Below the pieces are notes generated by a model, which made no database searches, had not been told where the DNA came from, and was given only the letters and a program-made list of their open reading frames with translations. Shown piece by piece: positions 60,864 through 64,000 of a stretch of DNA of 64,000 bases. The position numbers and the translations under genes are program-made. The stretch is from Streptomyces sp. PTY087I2 (GTDB lineage: Bacteria; Actinomycetota; Actinomycetes; Streptomycetales; Streptomycetaceae). The stretch covers positions 124,001 to 188,000 of the forward strand of contig NZ_LZRD01000014.1 of the NCBI RefSeq assembly GCF_001687325.1. The letters are read 5' to 3'. Each line of letters opens with the position of its first letter. The first letter of the stretch is position 1.

Positions 60864-62474
60864 ATGAACCTCCACACCACCCCCCACAACTCCCGCGCCC
60901 GGGGCACCCGTCGACTCGCAGCACTCGCGGCCGTGGCCGCGATGGTCGTCGCCGGTGTCCAGGCCGGATCCGCCGTCGCCACACCCGACGACGACGCCCG
61001 TACCACCGCGGCGAAGCCCGCCACGGCCGCCGCTCTCGGCGTGAACCCCGCCGCGCAGCGCGCCACGGCCATCAAGTCGGCGCAGGCGGAGGCCGCCTCG
61101 GCGGCGAAGGCCCTGAAGCTCGGCGGCCAGGAGAAGCTGATCGCCCGCGACGTCATCAAGGACGCCCAGGGCACGGTCCACACCCGCTACGAGCGCACCT
61201 ACGACGGCCTGCCCGTCCTCGGCGGCGACCTGATCACCCACACCACCGCCGCGGGCACGCTGAAGAGCGTCGACAAGGCGACCGACGCGAAGATAGCCGT
61301 GGCGTCGACGACGCCGAAGCTGAAGGCCGCGGCGAGCGCCCGCAAGGTGATCTACGCGAGCCACGGCGGAGAGCCCGTCCTCGCCTGGGAGACCGTCAAA
61401 GAGGGCGTCCAGAAGGACGGCACGCCCAGCCGCGTCCACACCATCACCGACGCCACCACCGGAAAGAAGCTGCACAGCTACGAGGCGATCGAGACCGGTA
61501 CCGGCAACAGCCAGTACAGCGGCGAGGTCGAGATCACCACCACGAAGACCGACGCGGGCTTCGAGCTGACCGACGGCGAGCGCGGCGGCCACAAGACGTA
61601 CGACCTGAACCAGGGCTCCTCCGGCACCGGCGAACTCGTCACGGACGACGACGACACCTGGGGCGACGGCACCGGCGACGACCGGCAGACCGCCGCCGTC
61701 GACGCCCACTACGGCGCGGCGCAGACCTGGGACTTCTACAAGACAGCACTCGGGCGGGACGGCATCGCGGGCGACGGCAAGGCCGCCTACTCCCGGGTCC
61801 ACTACGGCCAGAACTACGTCAACGCCTTCTGGGACGACAGCTGCTTCTGCATGACGTACGGCGACGGCGAGGGCAACAAGAACGCCCTCACCTCGATCGA
61901 CGTCGCGGCCCACGAGATGACCCACGGCCTCACCTCCGCCACCGCCGACCTGGACTACGCGGGCGAGTCCGGCGGGCTCAACGAGGCGACCAGCGACATC
62001 CTCGGCGCCTCGGTGGAGTTCTTCGCCGACAACGCGTCGGACGCCGGGGACTACCTCATCGGCGAGAAGATCGACATCAACGGCGACGGCACCCCGCTGC
62101 GCTACATGGACCAGCCGAGCAAGGACGGCAACTCCGCCGACTACTGGGACGAGAACCTCGGCAACCTGGACGTCCACTACTCCTCCGGCGTCGCCAACCA
62201 CTTCTTCTACCTGCTCGCCGAGGGCAGCGGAAAGAAGACGATCAACGGCGTCGAGTACGACTCCCCGACCTCCGACGGCTCGACGCTGACGGGCATCGGG
62301 CGGGAGAAGGCGTACCAGATCTGGTACAAGGCGCTCTCGGTCTACATGACCTCCACCACCGACTACGCGGGCGCGCGCGTCGCGACCGAGAAGGCGGCGA
62401 CCGACCTGTTCGGCGCGGACAGCGAGGAGCTGAAGGCGGTCTCGGCCACCTGGACCGGGGTCAACGTCAAGTAA
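60864..62474 (+). CDS. Secreted M4 (thermolysin-like) neutral metalloprotease
   Basis: A 536-aa preproprotein with a signal peptide (about 1-40), FTP/PepSY prodomain (about 60-205), and mature protease. The zinc motif is HEMTH at 350-354 in VAAHEMTHGLTSATADL, the third ligand Glu in GGLNEATSD near 374. ATG 60864 has GGAGA upstream; earlier in-frame starts are not signal-peptide-like. Secreted broad-range peptidase. Confidence 0.93.
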   Translation: MNLHTTPHNSRARGTRRLAALAAVAAMVVAGVQAGSAVATPDDDARTTAAKPATAAALGVNPAAQRATAIKSAQAEAASAAKALKLGGQEKLIARDVIKDAQGTVHTRYERTYDGLPVLGGDLITHTTAAGTLKSVDKATDAKIAVASTTPKLKAAASARKVIYASHGGEPVLAWETVKEGVQKDGTPSRVHTITDATTGKKLHSYEAIETGTGNSQYSGEVEITTTKTDAGFELTDGERGGHKTYDLNQGSSGTGELVTDDDDTWGDGTGDDRQTAAVDAHYGAAQTWDFYKTALGRDGIAGDGKAAYSRVHYGQNYVNAFWDDSCFCMTYGDGEGNKNALTSIDVAAHEMTHGLTSATADLDYAGESGGLNEATSDILGASVEFFADNASDAGDYLIGEKIDINGDGTPLRYMDQPSKDGNSADYWDENLGNLDVHYSSGVANHFFYLLAEGSGKKTINGVEYDSPTSDGSTLTGIGREKAYQIWYKALSVYMTSTTDYAGARVATEKAATDLFGADSEELKAVSATWTGVNVK

Positions 62475-62502
62475 CCCCAGCCGTACGGAACCGTACGGAA
62501 CA

Positions 62503-62540
62503 CGGAAGCCGGTCAGCCCTCCCGGGGCGGCCGGCTTCCG
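62503..62540. terminator. Bidirectional terminator between the two protease genes
   Basis: CGGAAGCCGG (62503-62512) pairs with CCGGCTTCCG (62531-62540) at the convergent ends of the M4 and M1 genes; it overlaps the end of the M1 gene. Confidence 0.6.
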
Positions 62541-63913
62541 CCGTACAGCCAGGCGTCCCACAGCCCGGTGAGGTCCTGGCCGGTCTCCTCCTCCACGTAC
62601 GCGGTGAAGTCGCCGGTGGAGGCGTTGGCGTGCCGGTACTTCTTCGTCCACCCTCTGACCAGCGCGAAGAACGCCTTGTCGTCGTCCATCGCGAGCCGGA
62701 TCTTGTGTACGACCATGGCCCCGCGCCCGTAGACCGGCGGGTCGGAGAGGTCGAGGGCGGCGGGCGGAGCGGCGGGCGGGAAGGCCCAGTTGGCGTCGTC
62801 GTCGTACGCCTCGTCGAAGCTCTCCTCGACCGGTACGTCGTCGTGGTCGGCGGCCCAGAGCCACTCCGCGTACGTGGCGAAGCCCTCGTTGAGCCACATG
62901 TCGCGCCAGGTCTTCGGGGTGACGGAGTTCCCGAACCACTGGTGGGCCAGCTCGTGGACGAGGAGGCCGGTGTCGGGCGGGCCGGGGAAGACGGGCCGGT
63001 TCTGGGTCTCCAGGGCGTACGTCGAGTCGCCCGTGCGCTCCACGATCGCCCCGGCGGAGGTGAAGGGGTACGGCCCGAACCTGTCCTGCGACCACGCGAG
63101 CACCGCCGGAATCTCCGCCAGCACGTCCTTGCTCGCCGCCGCCGACTCGGGGTCCACGGCGGTGAACAGGCGGATGCCGTCGGGGGTGCGCGCCTGCTCG
63201 GTGGTGAACCGGCCGACGGCCACGGTCGCCAGATAGCTCGCCATCGGCTCGGTGGTCCGCCAGTGGTAGGCGGTGCGGTCGTTCTCCGTACGCCGGGCGA
63301 CCAGCTGCCCGTTGGAGACGGCCGTCAGCGGATCGGGGACGGTGACCTCGATGTCGTACGCGGCCTTGTCGCTCGGGTGGTGGTTGCCGGGGAACCAGGC
63401 CATGGAGCCGGTCGGCTCGCCGAGGGCGACCGCGCCGTCCGCCGTCCGCAGCCAGCCCTCCTTCTCGCCGTCGGCGTCGGTGATGGCCTGCGGGGAGCCG
63501 GAGTAGCGCACGACGGTGGTGAACGTGCGCCCCTCGCGCATCCGGTCGTCGACCGACGCGTCGGGGCGGATCGTCAGCTCCTTGCCCGCCCGGTTCACGG
63601 CGGCGGGCTTCCCCTCGACGGTGGCGCTATCCACGTCGAGCCCGGCGAGGTCGAGGTGAAAGGCGCTCAGATGCTGGGTGGCGCGGGCGGTGATGGTGGC
63701 CGTGCCGCGCAGCTGTCCGGCGGCGGGGTCGACGTCGAGCTTCAGGCCGTAGTGGGTGACGTCGTAGCCGCCGTTGCCGAGCCCGGGGAAGTACGGATCG
63801 CGCAGGCCGACCGCGCCCGGGGTCCCTTCGACGCCACCGGTGCAGCCCGAGCCGAGGAGGGCGAGGGCCAGGACGAGGAGGAGCGGAGCGGCGGGCGGGG
63901 TGCGGGGGTTCAC
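62513..63913 (-). CDS. M1-family metallopeptidase lipoprotein
   Basis: A 466-aa lipoprotein with signal LLLVLALALLGSGC (lipobox cysteine 24), an N-terminal beta-saddle domain, and the gluzincin site HELAHQWFGN (about 318-327) with the downstream Glu in WLNEGFATYAEW. It is a short M1 aminopeptidase lacking the C-terminal helical domain; the exopeptidase GAMEN motif is altered to YALETQNRP. GTG 63913 is used, with a weak ribosome binding site. Confidence 0.88.
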   Translation of the reverse strand: MNPRTPPAAPLLLVLALALLGSGCTGGVEGTPGAVGLRDPYFPGLGNGGYDVTHYGLKLDVDPAAGQLRGTATITARATQHLSAFHLDLAGLDVDSATVEGKPAAVNRAGKELTIRPDASVDDRMREGRTFTTVVRYSGSPQAITDADGEKEGWLRTADGAVALGEPTGSMAWFPGNHHPSDKAAYDIEVTVPDPLTAVSNGQLVARRTENDRTAYHWRTTEPMASYLATVAVGRFTTEQARTPDGIRLFTAVDPESAAASKDVLAEIPAVLAWSQDRFGPYPFTSAGAIVERTGDSTYALETQNRPVFPGPPDTGLLVHELAHQWFGNSVTPKTWRDMWLNEGFATYAEWLWAADHDDVPVEESFDEAYDDDANWAFPPAAPPAALDLSDPPVYGRGAMVVHKIRLAMDDDKAFFALVRGWTKKYRHANASTGDFTAYVEEETGQDLTGLWDAWLYGGSRPPREG

Positions 63914-63946
63914 CGGTCGATTTTAGGGCGTTCCCGGTGCGGGGAA

Positions 63947-63982
63947 GGAGCCGCCCGCCTCGGGGGACGAGCGGGCGGCTCC
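63947..63982. terminator. Hairpin near the right window edge
   Basis: GGAGCCGCCCGC (63947-63958) pairs with GCGGGCGGCTCC (63971-63982). It lies upstream of the M1 gene, so it probably ends a gene beyond the window. Confidence 0.6.
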
Positions 63983-64000
63983 TGGCTCAGAGGACGGCGA

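Noticed and set aside
1-64000. tRNA, rRNA, riboswitch or CRISPR features
   Set aside because: I looked for them by eye and found none that I can support; a covariance-model search would be decisive.

Overview
The window is chromosomal DNA from a Streptomyces-type actinomycete. It is very GC-rich with strong G/C third-position bias, many GTG and some TTG starts, overlapping GTGA/ATGA stop-start junctions, and families typical of the genus (XRE/DUF5753 with DUF397 and a HATPase protein, SigE-family ECF sigma, CdgB-type diguanylate cyclase, streptogrisin, DUF3180, DUF3263). No tRNA, rRNA or CRISPR array was recognised.

Left part, about 1-24.2 kb, is housekeeping. A DUF2156 membrane lysyltransferase-like gene is cut by the window edge. 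The folate genes follow (folP, an NTF2-like ORF, folB, folK, a DUF3180 membrane protein, convergent folE). A minus-strand block carries ftsH, hpt, tilS, a DUF2342 metalloprotease and a PBP4-type carboxypeptidase, then come ppa, a ThrE-type exporter, a DedA protein, a YbjQ-like protein, a ClC channel, wrbA and gadB. A DrrAB-like ABC exporter with its PadR regulator has three matching operator palindromes. An aldehyde dehydrogenase homologue lacks the catalytic cysteine.

Middle part, about 24.2-41.4 kb, is regulatory and secretory: an XRE/HATPase/DUF397 trio sharing a 19-bp element, a lipoprotein, a FUSC transporter, a DUF2786 protein, a PolA-like polymerase, an ECF sigma/membrane protein pair, and two adjacent secreted proteins (intradiol dioxygenase and streptogrisin-like protease) that end in the same substrate-binding module. 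A solute-binding lipoprotein and nagK-nagA follow, with DasR-type (dre-like) sites between them.

The most unusual region is 41.8-54.5 kb. Eleven protein genes lie in two divergent operons around an A/T-richer 545-bp promoter region. Minus strand: P-loop kinase (thymidylate-kinase-like), class II aldolase, HisC-like aminotransferase, nucleotidyltransferase, flavin N-hydroxylase. Plus strand: CYTH-like protein, argininosuccinate-synthase-like protein, truncated ATP-grasp-like protein, full ATP-grasp ligase, MFS transporter, FemAB/GNAT-like acyltransferase. There is no NRPS, PKS, PEP mutase or pathway regulator. The set reads as a small biosynthetic cluster making an N-hydroxylated, ligase-assembled amino-acid product through phosphorylated or nucleotidylated intermediates. 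I could not match it to a pathway I know. It sits between nagA and a PfkB sugar kinase, genes I recall as neighbours in other Streptomyces, with an IS481 transposase relic at the left edge and a strong terminator at the right edge, so it looks like an insertion.

Right part, 54.6-64 kb, returns to conserved chromosome: PfkB kinase, a CBM-like membrane protein, a CdgB-type GAF-PAS-GGDEF protein with a CRP-like palindrome upstream, a flavin reductase, ArfB, TerD, a secreted M4 thermolysin-like protease and an M1 lipoprotein peptidase.
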